Part shown: positions 1 to 8,443 of the stretch, piece after piece
How the letters are laid out: the number at the start of each line of letters is the position of its first letter
Numbering within the stretch: the stretch's first letter is position 1
Source: a virus
Length of the DNA stretch: 55,716 nucleotides
Direction: 5' to 3' (one strand)
IMG/VR virus record: IMGVR_UViG_3300025127_000047
Location: 1 to 55,716 of that record
Notes under the pieces: generated by a model
Databases searched by the model: none
What the model saw: only the letters and a program-made list of their open reading frames with translations
Told to the model about the DNA's origin: nothing
Program-made: the position numbers and the translations under genes

Positions 1-198
1 CTAACAGACTTTAATGATTTAACATTTAGTACAGCTACAATTACTGCAAGAGGTGCTTTAATTTATAACGAAGCTGCATCAAGCGACCCTTCAGTCTGTG
101 TGTTAGATTTTGGTGGAGATAAAACTTCAACAGCAGGTGATTTCACTATTCAATTCCCAACAGCAGATGCATCAAACGCTATTATAAGAATAGCTTAA
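1..198 (+). CDS. Phage structural protein, C-terminal end (partial)
   Basis: This is the 3' end of a gene that starts outside the window: 65 codons in frame 1, then TAA. The visible part includes TFSTATITARGALIY and ends ASNAIIRIA, a beta-rich, low-charge composition. From memory it resembles the end of small structural proteins (about 150-200 aa) common in marine tailed-phage contigs. The next tail gene starts 4 nt after the stop, so it belongs to the same tail operon. Exact role (neck, tail or decoration) is unknown. Confidence 0.6.
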   Translation, partial: LTDFNDLTFSTATITARGALIYNEAASSDPSVCVLDFGGDKTSTAGDFTIQFPTADASNAIIRIA

Positions 199-202
199 AC
201 AA

Positions 203-961
203 ATGTCTGTCGGCTGGGGTCGTGGCTCTTGGGGTTCTGATGTATGGGGCGGAACTTCTGTATCCATATCAGTAACAGGACTTAGTGCCACATCTGGTCT
301 TGGCAATGAAACTGTAGTAGCTAAAGCTATAGTAGCTGTTACAGGTCTTGCAGGTACATCATCATTAGGAAATGAAACAGTAATAGCAAAAGCTTTAGTT
401 AGTGTAACTGGAGTAAATGCTACATCATCACTAGGAAATGAATCTGTAATAGCTAAAGCTAATGTTTCTGCAACAGGTAATGTTGGTACATCAACACTAG
501 GAAACGAAACTGTTTCAGCTGATGCAAATACAACAACAACAGGATTAGCAGGTACTTCAGCATTAGGTAACGCTATAACAGCAGGTGCTGCAGTAACAGG
601 TGTATCTGGTTCTGCTTCAGTAGGAACGCTTGGTGATGAATCAGTTTCTGCAGGAGCAACAGTATCTCCAACAGGTTTATCTGCAACTAGCGGATTAGGA
701 AGTATAAGTTTAGTTACTAATAATATACTTTCAGTAACAGGACTAAAAGGAACAACAAGTTTAGGTTCTGTAACTACAATAGCAAAAGCTATTATATTAC
801 CAACAGGTGTAAGTGCTATAGGACAAACACAAACAGTTAATATTTGGAGTTTAGTAAATGATAGTCAGACACCTAATTGGGCAAACATAGATGATACACA
901 AACACCAAATTATAGTAATATAAATACTACTCAAACCCCAGATTGGGAAGAAGTAGCTTAA
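203..961 (+). CDS. Repetitive tail-associated protein
   Basis: A 252-aa protein without a signal peptide. Residues about 20-205 hold imperfect repeats of about 22 aa around the pattern VTGLxxTSxLGNETVxAKA. The C-terminus carries three short repeats around D(T/S)QTPNW, ending in acidic DWEEVA. Repeats of this kind are common in marine phage tail or fibre-associated proteins, where they probably form extended beta structures. It lies between a structural gene and the large fibre gene and is co-directional with both. The ATG is 4 nt after the previous stop. No catalytic motif is visible. The virion role is inferred from composition and position. Confidence 0.65.
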   Translation: MSVGWGRGSWGSDVWGGTSVSISVTGLSATSGLGNETVVAKAIVAVTGLAGTSSLGNETVIAKALVSVTGVNATSSLGNESVIAKANVSATGNVGTSTLGNETVSADANTTTTGLAGTSALGNAITAGAAVTGVSGSASVGTLGDESVSAGATVSPTGLSATSGLGSISLVTNNILSVTGLKGTTSLGSVTTIAKAIILPTGVSAIGQTQTVNIWSLVNDSQTPNWANIDDTQTPNYSNINTTQTPDWEEVA

Positions 962-975
962 TATAGGAATAAAAT

Positions 976-3909
976 ATGGCAACATATGTAAATGATTTAA
1001 GATTAAAAGAAATAGCAACTGGTGATGAGTCAGGTACTTGGGGTACTTCCACAAATACTAACTTAGAATTAATTGCAGAAGCATTTAGTTATGCAACTGA
1101 AGCTTCTTTTGGTAGTGATGCAGATGCAACAACTACTATAGCTGATGGTGCTACAGACCCAGCAAGAAGTTTATATTTTAAAGTAACTTCTGGTGCTAGT
1201 TTAACAGCAACTAGAACACTTACTATTGCACCAAATACAGTATCTAAAGTTTGGATTATAGAAAATGCAACTTCAGGTTCACAATCAATTAACATATCCC
1301 AAGGTAGTGGTGCTAATGTAACTATACCTAATGGTGATGTAAAAGTAGTTTATTCAGATGGAGCAGGTTCAGGAGCAGCAGTTGTTGATGCTTTTACTGA
1401 TATAAATTTATCAAGTGTTTCAAATATAAATGGCGTATCTATTCTTGCTGATACTACAAACTTTACTAATAGTATTTTAATAAAACAAGATACAACTACA
1501 GGTACTTTATCAAGTGCTAGTAGCAATACAGGTCTAGGTGATAGCGTATTCTTAAATCTTACTTCTGGTACTAATAACACAGGAGTTGGTACTGATGCTT
1601 TATTAGCTGTTACTACAGGTACAGAAAATACTGTAATGGGTAAAGGTGCTGGTGATGCAATCACAACTGGTGGCTATAACACAGCTGTAGGAACAGATGC
1701 ATTAGGAGCTAACACAACAGCAACTTTTAACACAGCCATAGGCAGAAATGCTTTATTAGTTAATACAACAGGTGGTTCTAATGTCGCTGTTGGTGGTCAA
1801 GCACTAGATGCTAATACAACAGCTTCAAACAACACCGCAGTTGGAACTTCTGCTTTAAGTGCGAATACCACAGGTGCAGGTAACGTGGCTGTTGGTGGTA
1901 GTGCTTTAGCAGCTAACACTACTTCTGATAACAATGTTTCAGTTGGATATGATGCTCTTGCATCTAATACTACAGGTGGACCAAATACTGCAGTTGGTAA
2001 AGGGTCTTTAAATGCAAACACAACTGGAGATAATAATACTGGTTTAGGTAGAGCAGCTTTAGGTAATAATACTACAGGCGGTAATAACACAGCAGTCGGT
2101 CATTTTGCTTTATTAACAAACACTACAGGTTCTGAATTAGTTGCTGTTGGTAAAGGTGCTTTAGATGCTAATACCACTGGTGCTAATATGGTAGCTGTTG
2201 GTAATAATGCTCTTGGTGCTAATACAACAGGTGTTCAACAAGTAGCTGTTGGTGATGGTGCATTAGCTGCAAATACTACAGGTAATTATAACCACGCTAT
2301 AGGTCAAGGTGTTTTAGATGCTACAACAACAGGAAGTAACAATACAGGTTTAGGTGCTTATGCACTTTCAGCTAATACTACAGCAGATAACAATACTGCT
2401 GTTGGTTATCACGCATTGCTTGACAATACTACAGGCACAGATAATGTGGCTATGGGTGTTTTGGCACTTGAAAATAATACGACAGGAACCAATAATGTTG
2501 GTTTGGGTAGAGAAGCTCTAGGGGCAAATACCACATCCAGTAACAATACAGCAGTTGGTTATCAGGCTTTATTAGTAAATACTGGTACTGATGGTAGAAA
2601 TAATACATCAGTAGGTACTTCATCAATGGATGCTAATACATCTGGTAAAAATAATGTAGCAGTTGGACATGATGCTTTAGGTGCCAATACCACCGCAGAT
2701 AATAATACAGCAGTAGGTAAAGATGCCTTATTAGCAAACACTACAGGAACACCAAACACAGCAGTTGGTCAAAATGCTTTAGCAGCAAATACAACAGGTG
2801 GTTCAAATATTGCTATGGGTAAAGGTGCATTAGATGCTAATACAACTGGCGGTAGTAATACAGCTATAGGTACTGATGCATTAACAGCTTGTACTACAGG
2901 CTCTAGTAACGTAGCTGTGGGTAAAGGAGCTTTAGTAACTTCAACTACACAAGGTACAAACGTAGCAGTTGGATTCCAAGCAGCACAAGATGTAGTTACA
3001 ACTGGAATTACAGCTATCGGTTATCAATCTTGCTTAAATACCACAACAGGTTACGATAATTCTTGCGTTGGTACTAATACTATGTTTTCAAATACTACAG
3101 GACATAGTAACGTAGCTGTTGGTTATCATGCTATGTATTCTAATTCTACAGGACTTTATAATATTGGTATCGGTGCTGCTGCTTTAGATGCCGCAACTAC
3201 CGCAAATAATAACGTAGCTGTCGGCTATACCGCACTTACAGACTGTACTACAGGTACAGGTAATGTTGCTATTAGTATTGCCGCACCAAATATTACTACA
3301 GGAAGCGATAATGTTGCTATAGGTTCTGAAGCTATGGAAGATGCAACAACGGCTTCTGATAATACTTGTGTAGGCAGATTAGCAGGACAAAGTTTAACTT
3401 CTGCTACTAACAACTTATTGCTTGGACACCATGCAGGTAGGTCAGATTCACCAGGAGGTAATTTTACTACACATAGTAATAGAATTAATCTTGGCGACAA
3501 CAGTATTATTGAAGCAGCAATTAAAGTTTCTTGGACAGTTACATCAGATAAAAGAGATAAAGCAGATGTTGAGCCATTAAAAATGGGATTAGATTTTGTA
3601 AATAAATTAGAACCTGTTACTTATAGATGGGATATGAGGTCAGATTATAGTCTTGATTTAGATATAACTCCTGATGGAACTCATAAAAAAGCAAAACTAC
3701 ATGGTGGTTTATTAGCACAAGATGTGGAAGAACTTGAAAGAGATTATGGGTATAAAGTAGAAAATGAAACTTCTATTGTTACAAGTAAAAATGCAGATGG
3801 TAATTATGGATTACAATATGAAAAATTTGTACCTATACTCATAAATGCAGTAAAAGAACTTTCATCACAAGTAGATGAATTAAAAGCTAAATTAAACGAA
3901 GGAGAATAA
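976..3909 (+). CDS. Tail fibre/spike with YadA-like repeats and S74 intramolecular chaperone domain
   Basis: A 977-aa fibre protein. Residues 1-180 form an N-terminal domain probably used for virion attachment. Residues about 185-830 are dozens of 15-17 aa repeats of the type ANTTGxNNTAVGxxAL, like the trimeric left-handed beta-roll head repeats of YadA/Hep_Hag adhesins. The C-terminus (about 850-977) matches the Peptidase_S74 / endosialidase chaperone: a SDKRDK start after VTS, then LxPVTYRW, LLAQDVEEL, and a final coiled coil. In that family the chaperone trimerises the fibre and cuts itself off at the conserved Ser. Likely the host receptor-binding fibre. Receptor unknown. Confidence 0.85.
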   Translation: MATYVNDLRLKEIATGDESGTWGTSTNTNLELIAEAFSYATEASFGSDADATTTIADGATDPARSLYFKVTSGASLTATRTLTIAPNTVSKVWIIENATSGSQSINISQGSGANVTIPNGDVKVVYSDGAGSGAAVVDAFTDINLSSVSNINGVSILADTTNFTNSILIKQDTTTGTLSSASSNTGLGDSVFLNLTSGTNNTGVGTDALLAVTTGTENTVMGKGAGDAITTGGYNTAVGTDALGANTTATFNTAIGRNALLVNTTGGSNVAVGGQALDANTTASNNTAVGTSALSANTTGAGNVAVGGSALAANTTSDNNVSVGYDALASNTTGGPNTAVGKGSLNANTTGDNNTGLGRAALGNNTTGGNNTAVGHFALLTNTTGSELVAVGKGALDANTTGANMVAVGNNALGANTTGVQQVAVGDGALAANTTGNYNHAIGQGVLDATTTGSNNTGLGAYALSANTTADNNTAVGYHALLDNTTGTDNVAMGVLALENNTTGTNNVGLGREALGANTTSSNNTAVGYQALLVNTGTDGRNNTSVGTSSMDANTSGKNNVAVGHDALGANTTADNNTAVGKDALLANTTGTPNTAVGQNALAANTTGGSNIAMGKGALDANTTGGSNTAIGTDALTACTTGSSNVAVGKGALVTSTTQGTNVAVGFQAAQDVVTTGITAIGYQSCLNTTTGYDNSCVGTNTMFSNTTGHSNVAVGYHAMYSNSTGLYNIGIGAAALDAATTANNNVAVGYTALTDCTTGTGNVAISIAAPNITTGSDNVAIGSEAMEDATTASDNTCVGRLAGQSLTSATNNLLLGHHAGRSDSPGGNFTTHSNRINLGDNSIIEAAIKVSWTVTSDKRDKADVEPLKMGLDFVNKLEPVTYRWDMRSDYSLDLDITPDGTHKKAKLHGGLLAQDVEELERDYGYKVENETSIVTSKNADGNYGLQYEKFVPILINAVKELSSQVDELKAKLNEGE
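1520..3435 (+). repeat. Degenerate in-frame 45-51 bp repeats of the fibre shaft
   Basis: About 1.9 kb of imperfect tandem repeats coding for the TGxNNTAVGxxALxANT unit. Codons differ from copy to copy while the peptide pattern holds, so the repeat is selected at protein level. It may still recombine to change shaft length. Confidence 0.8.
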
Positions 3910-3910
3910 T

Positions 3911-4198
3911 ATGGCACAAACAGTAAGCGAAGTCTTAACATCAGCTATGGATAGCGTAACATTAATAAATAATATTAATACCAATGCTTCTGCTGTAGCA
4001 GAACTTGCAGGTTTATCACAATCTGAAATTAATGATGTAGTAAGCAGAAACGTAGAACATTTAGAAACTATTTTAACTTATGCACCTGTTGATTCAGATG
4101 ACCCTAGACCTAATGTAGTAGGTTCATCTAGTAGTAAAAAAACTGATTGTACTAATGCTATTAATACAGGTAAAGCTTATATAGCAGCAAATAGTTAA
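3911..4198 (+). CDS. Hypothetical small phage protein downstream of the fibre
   Basis: A 95-aa protein whose ATG follows the fibre stop by 1 nt. The first two-thirds look helical (SEVLTSAMDSVTLINNINTN). The last third is polar and includes a lone Cys in KKTDCTNAI. No signal peptide or membrane segment. Similar small proteins occur next to S74 fibres in marine phages, from memory, but no function is known. A role in fibre assembly is only a guess from position. Confidence 0.6.
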   Translation: MAQTVSEVLTSAMDSVTLINNINTNASAVAELAGLSQSEINDVVSRNVEHLETILTYAPVDSDDPRPNVVGSSSSKKTDCTNAINTGKAYIAANS

Positions 4199-4200
4199 TC

Positions 4201-4416
4201 ATGGCAAATAAAAAAGAAACTGTTGAAATTGAATTAACACCTCAACAGCAAAACATACAGTTACACATCAATAGTTTAACTAAAAAAATATCACAACATC
4301 AGTTTGAAATTGATGAGCTTATGCCTAGTTTAAATATGTATCAAGAAGCTTTGGCAGAAAGCATGAAAGAGCAAGTTAATAATAATCCAAAGGAGGATAA
4401 AAATGACAACAATTAA
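4201..4416 (+). CDS. Small coiled-coil protein
   Basis: A 71-aa, highly charged protein predicted to be mostly coiled coil (residues about 12-60, QQQNIQLHINSLTKKISQH). The tail is Asn/Lys/Asp-rich. It starts 2 nt after the previous stop and overlaps the next small membrane gene by 14 nt. No catalytic features. Function unknown. Confidence 0.6.
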   Translation: MANKKETVEIELTPQQQNIQLHINSLTKKISQHQFEIDELMPSLNMYQEALAESMKEQVNNNPKEDKNDNN

Positions 4417-4564
4417 TGTATTAATGTGGGTAACTGCAATTATATCTATAGCTTCTGTTATAGCAGCAATAACACCAACTCCAAAAGATGACCATTGGTT
4501 TAGTTACTTGTATAAAGTAATTGACTGGTGTGCATTAAATGTACTTAAAGCAAAGGACAAATAA
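4403..4564 (+). CDS. Small single-pass membrane protein
   Basis: A 53-aa ORF with a strong Shine-Dalgarno (AAAGGAGG, ending 7 nt before the ATG). Residues about 5-24 (VLMWVTAIISIASVIAAI) form one transmembrane helix, followed by a PTPKDD turn and an amphipathic tail. It overlaps the previous gene by 14 nt and shares one base with the next ATG (TAATG). Marine phages often carry such small membrane proteins. Role unknown. Confidence 0.6.
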   Translation: MTTINVLMWVTAIISIASVIAAITPTPKDDHWFSYLYKVIDWCALNVLKAKDK

Positions 4565-4740
4565 TGAGTTGGTTAGAAAAAATGTGGAGCAAAGTTACTG
4601 GAACTGAAAAAGTAAAAGTAAGAGCTAGAAATAAAAAAGGACATTATGTAGCTGATGATAAATCAACACCAAATGTAGATGAAGCTTGGACTACTAAAAG
4701 AGTAAAGAAAAAGAAAAACTTTACTGATAATAGTGGCTAA
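4564..4740 (+). CDS. Small basic hypothetical protein
   Basis: A 58-aa, Lys-rich protein (MSWLEKMWSKVTGTEK..., then KRVKKKKN near the end). The ATG overlaps the previous stop codon and the 3' end overlaps the nuclease gene by 8 nt. This tight packing supports translation. No recognised domain. Confidence 0.5.
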   Translation: MSWLEKMWSKVTGTEKVKVRARNKKGHYVADDKSTPNVDEAWTTKRVKKKKNFTDNSG

Positions 4741-5113
4741 ATCTCCTGATGCGTTTGTTTATAACGCTACATTAGAACGAATTGTAGATGGAGACACATT
4801 TGATTGTTGTCTTGATTTAGGCTTTGATGTAAGGCTACATAAACAGCGTGTTAGACTTGCAGGTATTGATACACCTGAAAGTAGGACTAGAGATTTAGCA
4901 GAAAAAAAATTAGGTCTTGCTGCAAAAGAAAGACTTAAAGAACTTTGTACAGGAAAAATAAAAGTTAAATCTTTAGGCAAAGGAAAGTATGGTCGTATAT
5001 TAGGCATACCTTATACAGAAGATGGCAAAGATATTTGTAAATTATTAATTAAAGAAGGTCATGCTGTTGAATATCATGGAGGAAAAAAAGTTAAAGTTTG
5101 GGGTGATTATTAA
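4733..5113 (+). CDS. Staphylococcal nuclease-like (SNase/TNase) protein
   Basis: A 126-aa thermonuclease-family protein (SNase fold, OB barrel). Visible motifs are RIVDGDTF near residues 12-19, RLAGIDTPE near 41-49 with the catalytic Arg and Asp region, and GKYGRILG near 84-91 with the second catalytic Arg. Family members cut DNA and RNA with Ca2+. No signal peptide is seen, so it probably acts in the cytoplasm unless exported another way. The chosen start is GTG at 4733, overlapping the previous gene; no strong Shine-Dalgarno is visible, so the exact start is uncertain. It opens the curli-type gene cluster, and its stop shares a base with the next ATG (TAATGG). Confidence 0.85.
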   Translation: MAKSPDAFVYNATLERIVDGDTFDCCLDLGFDVRLHKQRVRLAGIDTPESRTRDLAEKKLGLAAKERLKELCTGKIKVKSLGKGKYGRILGIPYTEDGKDICKLLIKEGHAVEYHGGKKVKVWGDY

Positions 5114-5463
5114 TGGAGTCAGCCGTTACTTTAATTCAAGAAGTTGGATTTCCTATTGCAGCCGCACTTGGTCTTGGTTGGTTTATTTATAAACTTATTA
5201 TGCGTATTGTTGATGGTATGGAAACTAAATTAGATACTGTTGATGAAAAAGTAGAATCACAAATAGCAGCAATAGAAGAACGATTAGGTACAAAACTTGA
5301 TGCACAACACGGCATTTTAGTAGCATTGATAGATAGAGTTCGTAGTTTAGATAACGAAATTATAAGACAAGATACTTTAATAAAAACAATATTAGGAGTA
5401 CCTAATTTAATTGATAGTGGAAAAATAGCAAAGGCAGGTAGAGATGACCAAAGAAAAGACTAA
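5113..5463 (+). CDS. Membrane-anchored coiled-coil protein
   Basis: A 116-aa protein with one N-terminal membrane helix (residues about 12-32, GFPIAAALGLGWFIYKLIM) and then a long coiled coil (about 35-90, METKLDTVDEKVESQIAAIE). The tail ends in RDDQRKD. Its ATG overlaps the nuclease stop, and it overlaps the CsgF-like gene by 20 nt. Topology resembles phage spanin-like or holin-accessory proteins, but no lipobox or Rz signature is visible. Function unknown; probably acts at the inner membrane together with the next genes. Confidence 0.65.
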   Translation: MESAVTLIQEVGFPIAAALGLGWFIYKLIMRIVDGMETKLDTVDEKVESQIAAIEERLGTKLDAQHGILVALIDRVRSLDNEIIRQDTLIKTILGVPNLIDSGKIAKAGRDDQRKD

Positions 5464-5926
5464 TATTTGGATATATAGAATAGCATTTGGCTTACTTGTT
5501 TTATTTGGATTGCTTATATTAACTAATCCTTTATGGGCAGACCAAATAGTACACAAGTTTAAATCTCCTAGCTTTAGTGGCATTGGAACATCAAGTCATT
5601 ACCTTACAATAGAAAATCAACAATATACTAGAAAGCTTACAATTAAAGAAGAAATAAAAGCTTTGCAAGAAGAAATAGAAAGAGAAAAAGAAAATTCAAC
5701 TCTCGCAAGATTTTTGCGTAATTTAGAGTCTAGGGTATATGCAGAATTATCAAGACAACTTGTAAATAATCTTTTTGGCGAAACACCATCTGACTCTGGA
5801 ACTATAACATTAGAAGGAAACACCATTGAATATACAAGTGATGGTGTAACATTAACATTAAAAATAACGGAAGCCGATGGAACAGTTACTGAAATTACGA
5901 TACCTATTGGTACTTTTTTGTTCTAG
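5444..5926 (+). CDS. csgF: CsgF-like curli assembly protein
   Basis: A 160-aa exported protein. Residues about 11-32 form a signal sequence (IYRIAFGLLVLFGLLILTNPLWA) with probable cleavage after LWA. The mature start reads FKSPSFSGIGTSSHYL, matching the CsgF N-terminal pattern (FxNPxFGG) that inserts into the CsgG pore in E. coli. A helical part follows (about 60-105, with LESRVYAELSRQLVNNLFG), then a C-terminal beta part (EGNTIEYTSDGVTLTLKI..., ending VPIG-like). This order matches CsgF. In bacteria CsgF sits outside the outer membrane on CsgG and guides curlin nucleation. It overlaps csgG by 50 nt, which strengthens the call. Confidence 0.85.
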   Translation: MTKEKTNIWIYRIAFGLLVLFGLLILTNPLWADQIVHKFKSPSFSGIGTSSHYLTIENQQYTRKLTIKEEIKALQEEIEREKENSTLARFLRNLESRVYAELSRQLVNNLFGETPSDSGTITLEGNTIEYTSDGVTLTLKITEADGTVTEITIPIGTFLF

Positions 5927-6749
5927 CTGTTCTATATTTAATCAGATTGAAGATACTTATGAACATAGGTTTCAAAAACATAATGTAGTTAATATATCTG
6001 AATTACAATCACAAGAACTTGCTAATGTACCAAAACCAAAAATAAAACCAGTTGTAGCTGTATATCCTACAGCTTTTACAGACCAAACAGGTCAGCGTAA
6101 AAGTAATAGTGAGTTTGCTTTATTTAGCACAGCTATAACACAACAACCTAACGCATTACTTATACGAGCTTTAAAACACGCAGGTAATGGTGATTTTTTT
6201 ACAGTAGTTGAAAGAGTAGGTTTAGATAATTTAACAAAAGAAAGACAGTTAATAAGGTCAGCTAGAGAACAATCTGTATCAGATGAAGAAAAGAAAAAAC
6301 AATTAAGACCTTTATTATTTGCAGGAGTTTTAATCGAAGGTGCTGTTATTGCCTATGAAAGCAATCTTTCTACAGGAGGTGTTGGGGCTAGATATTTAGG
6401 TATTGGCTCTAGTATTCAATATAGAGAAGATAGCGTTACAGTAACCTTACGCATGGTATCAGTAGCCACAGGTGAAATACTTATAGAAGTAATGACTGAA
6501 AAAACTATATTTAGTTATGGTAAATCAGAAGATGTATTTCGTTTTATTGAAATGGGCACAGAGCTTGTTGAAATTGAATTGGGTAATTCAAGGAACGAGT
6601 CAACAACATTAGCACTTATGAAAGCTATAGAAAGTGCTGTGTTGGAAATAATTAATGTCGGATACGACAGGAGTTTTTGGAAATATGAAGAAAATAAAAT
6701 TAATAAGCCTGATTGTGATGATGAGTGCATTGCCAACATACGGGGCTGA
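5877..6749 (+). CDS. csgG: CsgG-like curli secretion channel
   Basis: A 290-aa homologue of CsgG, the nonameric outer-membrane lipoprotein pore that secretes curlin. A short signal sequence ends in a lipobox-like LFCSSC (lipidated Cys probably 18). Family landmarks in order are VAVYPTAFTDQTGQ (60-73), FSTAITQQPNALLIRALK (83-100), VVERVGLDNLTKERQLIR, LLFAGVLIEGAVIAYESN, GGVGARYLGIG (167-177), VTLRMVSVATGEIL, TIFSYG and VFRFIE, ending NVGYDRSFW. These track E. coli CsgG closely and at full length. At the constriction the eyelet Phe appears kept (F83), while the E. coli Asn beside it is Leu here. It overlaps csgF upstream and the curlin-like gene downstream. A phage-encoded CsgG is unusual. Confidence 0.93.
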   Translation: MEQLLKLRYLLVLFCSSCSIFNQIEDTYEHRFQKHNVVNISELQSQELANVPKPKIKPVVAVYPTAFTDQTGQRKSNSEFALFSTAITQQPNALLIRALKHAGNGDFFTVVERVGLDNLTKERQLIRSAREQSVSDEEKKKQLRPLLFAGVLIEGAVIAYESNLSTGGVGARYLGIGSSIQYREDSVTVTLRMVSVATGEILIEVMTEKTIFSYGKSEDVFRFIEMGTELVEIELGNSRNESTTLALMKAIESAVLEIINVGYDRSFWKYEENKINKPDCDDECIANIRG

Positions 6750-7416
6750 TAATGAAATTTATGTAGACCAATCTGGTACTGGTGCTAATATAGACCTAGA
6801 ACAACTAGGTATATCTAATATTATAGGAGGTTTAAATTCTACAGCAGGTAGTCTTAATCCTTTTGATTTAGATGGTAATAGTATGACACTAGATATTAAT
6901 ATGATTGGTGCAACTAATAAGTTTCTTGGTGATATATATGCTGATAACTTTACAGGATTTTATCAATTTACCGGTGGTACAAATTCTTTTACAATTCAAG
7001 TAGACCCTACAGATTCATACAGTTCAGATGGCTCTAATCAAAATGTAGCTGTTACTGGTAGCGGTAATACTTTTACATTAAATCAAGGAACATCAGCTAT
7101 AGCTGCATCACTAGATTTAGATTGGATAATACAAGGCTCTAATAACACAGTTACTTCAAATATAAATATTGATGGTGCAACTAACTATATGGATATAGAT
7201 GGTTCTGATAATACAGTTACTTATACAGGTACTGGAGTCAATGCATCAGCAGGTGGATATTTTTGGTTAGACCATACTGGAGGTTCAAGAACATTTAATA
7301 TTTCACAATTAAGTACCCAAGATAATGACTGGCTTAAAATCATATCCGTTTCTGGCACTTCTGCTTCTACTGTTTGCGTCATTCAAAACGACCAAGGTAC
7401 AAGCACAAGCTGCTAA
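6685..7416 (+). CDS. Secreted curlin-like repeat protein
   Basis: I start this at the ATG giving a clear signal peptide (MKKIKLISLIVMMSALPTYG, cleavage near YGA-D), which makes 243 aa; an ATG 30 nt upstream would hide it. The mature N-terminus has a curlin-type repeat, N-x5-Q-x-G-x2-N-x5-Q-x-G-x2-N (NEIYVDQSG, then IDLEQLGISN). Later segments show looser GSxNTxT turns typical of beta-solenoids, for example near residues 120-190. Two Cys lie near the C-terminus. Placed directly after csgG, it is the likely substrate of the pore. Bacterial CsgA/CsgB are shorter with five clean repeats, so this is a diverged relative at best. The gene overlaps csgG by 65 nt. Confidence 0.7.
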   Translation: MKKIKLISLIVMMSALPTYGADNEIYVDQSGTGANIDLEQLGISNIIGGLNSTAGSLNPFDLDGNSMTLDINMIGATNKFLGDIYADNFTGFYQFTGGTNSFTIQVDPTDSYSSDGSNQNVAVTGSGNTFTLNQGTSAIAASLDLDWIIQGSNNTVTSNINIDGATNYMDIDGSDNTVTYTGTGVNASAGGYFWLDHTGGSRTFNISQLSTQDNDWLKIISVSGTSASTVCVIQNDQGTSTSC

Positions 7417-8443
7417 TATTGGAGATATATCAGAACTTAATGGTGTAGCTCAAATAGTAAGAGATAAGCCTTATGAAGCTAATTTAAAATTTGCTATACA
7501 AAGTAATGATGAAGCTATTACTACGAATGGTAGAATGGCTATTACTTTTTTAGATGACTCTGTTGTAAAACTTACAGAACATTCACAATTATTAATTGAT
7601 GAATATATTTATGACCCAGACCCAAGTAAATCTAAAATGGCTATTACTTTTGGTTTGGGCACAGCTAGGTTTATAACTGGTAACTTAAACCGCATAGATA
7701 AACAAAACATATCTCTTAAAACACCTACAGCAAATATAGCTATTAGAGGTACAGATTTTACAGCTACAGTAGATGAATTAGGTCGTAGCCTTATAATACT
7801 TCTACCAGATGCTCTAGGGCTTTCTAGCGGTGAAATAGAAGTAGTTACTGCTATGGGTACTGTTGTATTAAATAAACCTTATGAAGCGACTACAGTAAGC
7901 GTATTTGAGTCTGCTCCAACTAAACCTGTAATATTAGATTTAACTTTAGATGTAATAGACAATATGCTTATTGTTACACCACCTAAAGAAGAAGTATTAG
8001 TAGAAGAAGAAAGTACATCAACTAAAACAGATAGTGTATTAGATTTTAATGATTTAGATATAGATTATTTAGCAGAAGATTTTTTTGCAGAAGATAATTT
8101 AGAATATACAGAACTTGATATAAATTATTTAGATGTAAATTATCTTGAAGATTTATTAAATGTTTTAGATGCTTTAGCTATTAAAGAAGATGAAGATGCT
8201 TTAGCTGAAGCTACAAGTACACAAATAACAGGAACACTATTAGGTAAAGACCCAGATACACAAATAACTACATTAATAACAGGTAATGTTATAAGTTTGC
8301 GTAGAAGTGTTAATGAGTCAGTAAGGTTAGATTTAGATGGAAGTAACGCTTATACAGTAATATTTATACAAGATGGTATATCAAATGTTGTAAAAATTAA
8401 TGGAGGAAGTGATAGCACTATTACTATTACTCAAAGTGATTGA
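7325..8443 (+). CDS. Secreted FecR-domain protein with C-terminal curlin-like repeat
   Basis: A 372-aa exported protein. The signal peptide is residues 1-27 (PFLALLLLLFASFKTTKVQA). Residues about 30-195 form a FecR domain: GVAQIVR, then DDSVVKLTEHSQLLIDEY, LGTARFITG, and KTPTANIAIRGTDF, the classic FecR core. A long acidic linker (about 225-290) follows. The C-terminus (about 330-372) shows IFIQDGISNVVKI and ITITQSD, a Q-x-G-x2-N spacing like curlin repeats. FecR domains in periplasmic proteins often sense or bind surface structures. FecR genes next to CHASE2 cyclases are, from memory, a recurring bacterial pair, and that pairing is seen here. Overlaps the curlin-like gene by 92 nt and the cyclase by 4 nt. 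Confidence 0.8.
   Translation: MTGLKSYPFLALLLLLFASFKTTKVQAQAANIGDISELNGVAQIVRDKPYEANLKFAIQSNDEAITTNGRMAITFLDDSVVKLTEHSQLLIDEYIYDPDPSKSKMAITFGLGTARFITGNLNRIDKQNISLKTPTANIAIRGTDFTATVDELGRSLIILLPDALGLSSGEIEVVTAMGTVVLNKPYEATTVSVFESAPTKPVILDLTLDVIDNMLIVTPPKEEVLVEEESTSTKTDSVLDFNDLDIDYLAEDFFAEDNLEYTELDINYLDVNYLEDLLNVLDALAIKEDEDALAEATSTQITGTLLGKDPDTQITTLITGNVISLRRSVNESVRLDLDGSNAYTVIFIQDGISNVVKINGGSDSTITITQSD

Noticed and set aside
1520-3435. CRISPR array or diversity-generating repeat target
   Set aside because: The repeats are in-frame, degenerate and coding, without spacers of uniform length. No reverse transcriptase gene is present in the window.
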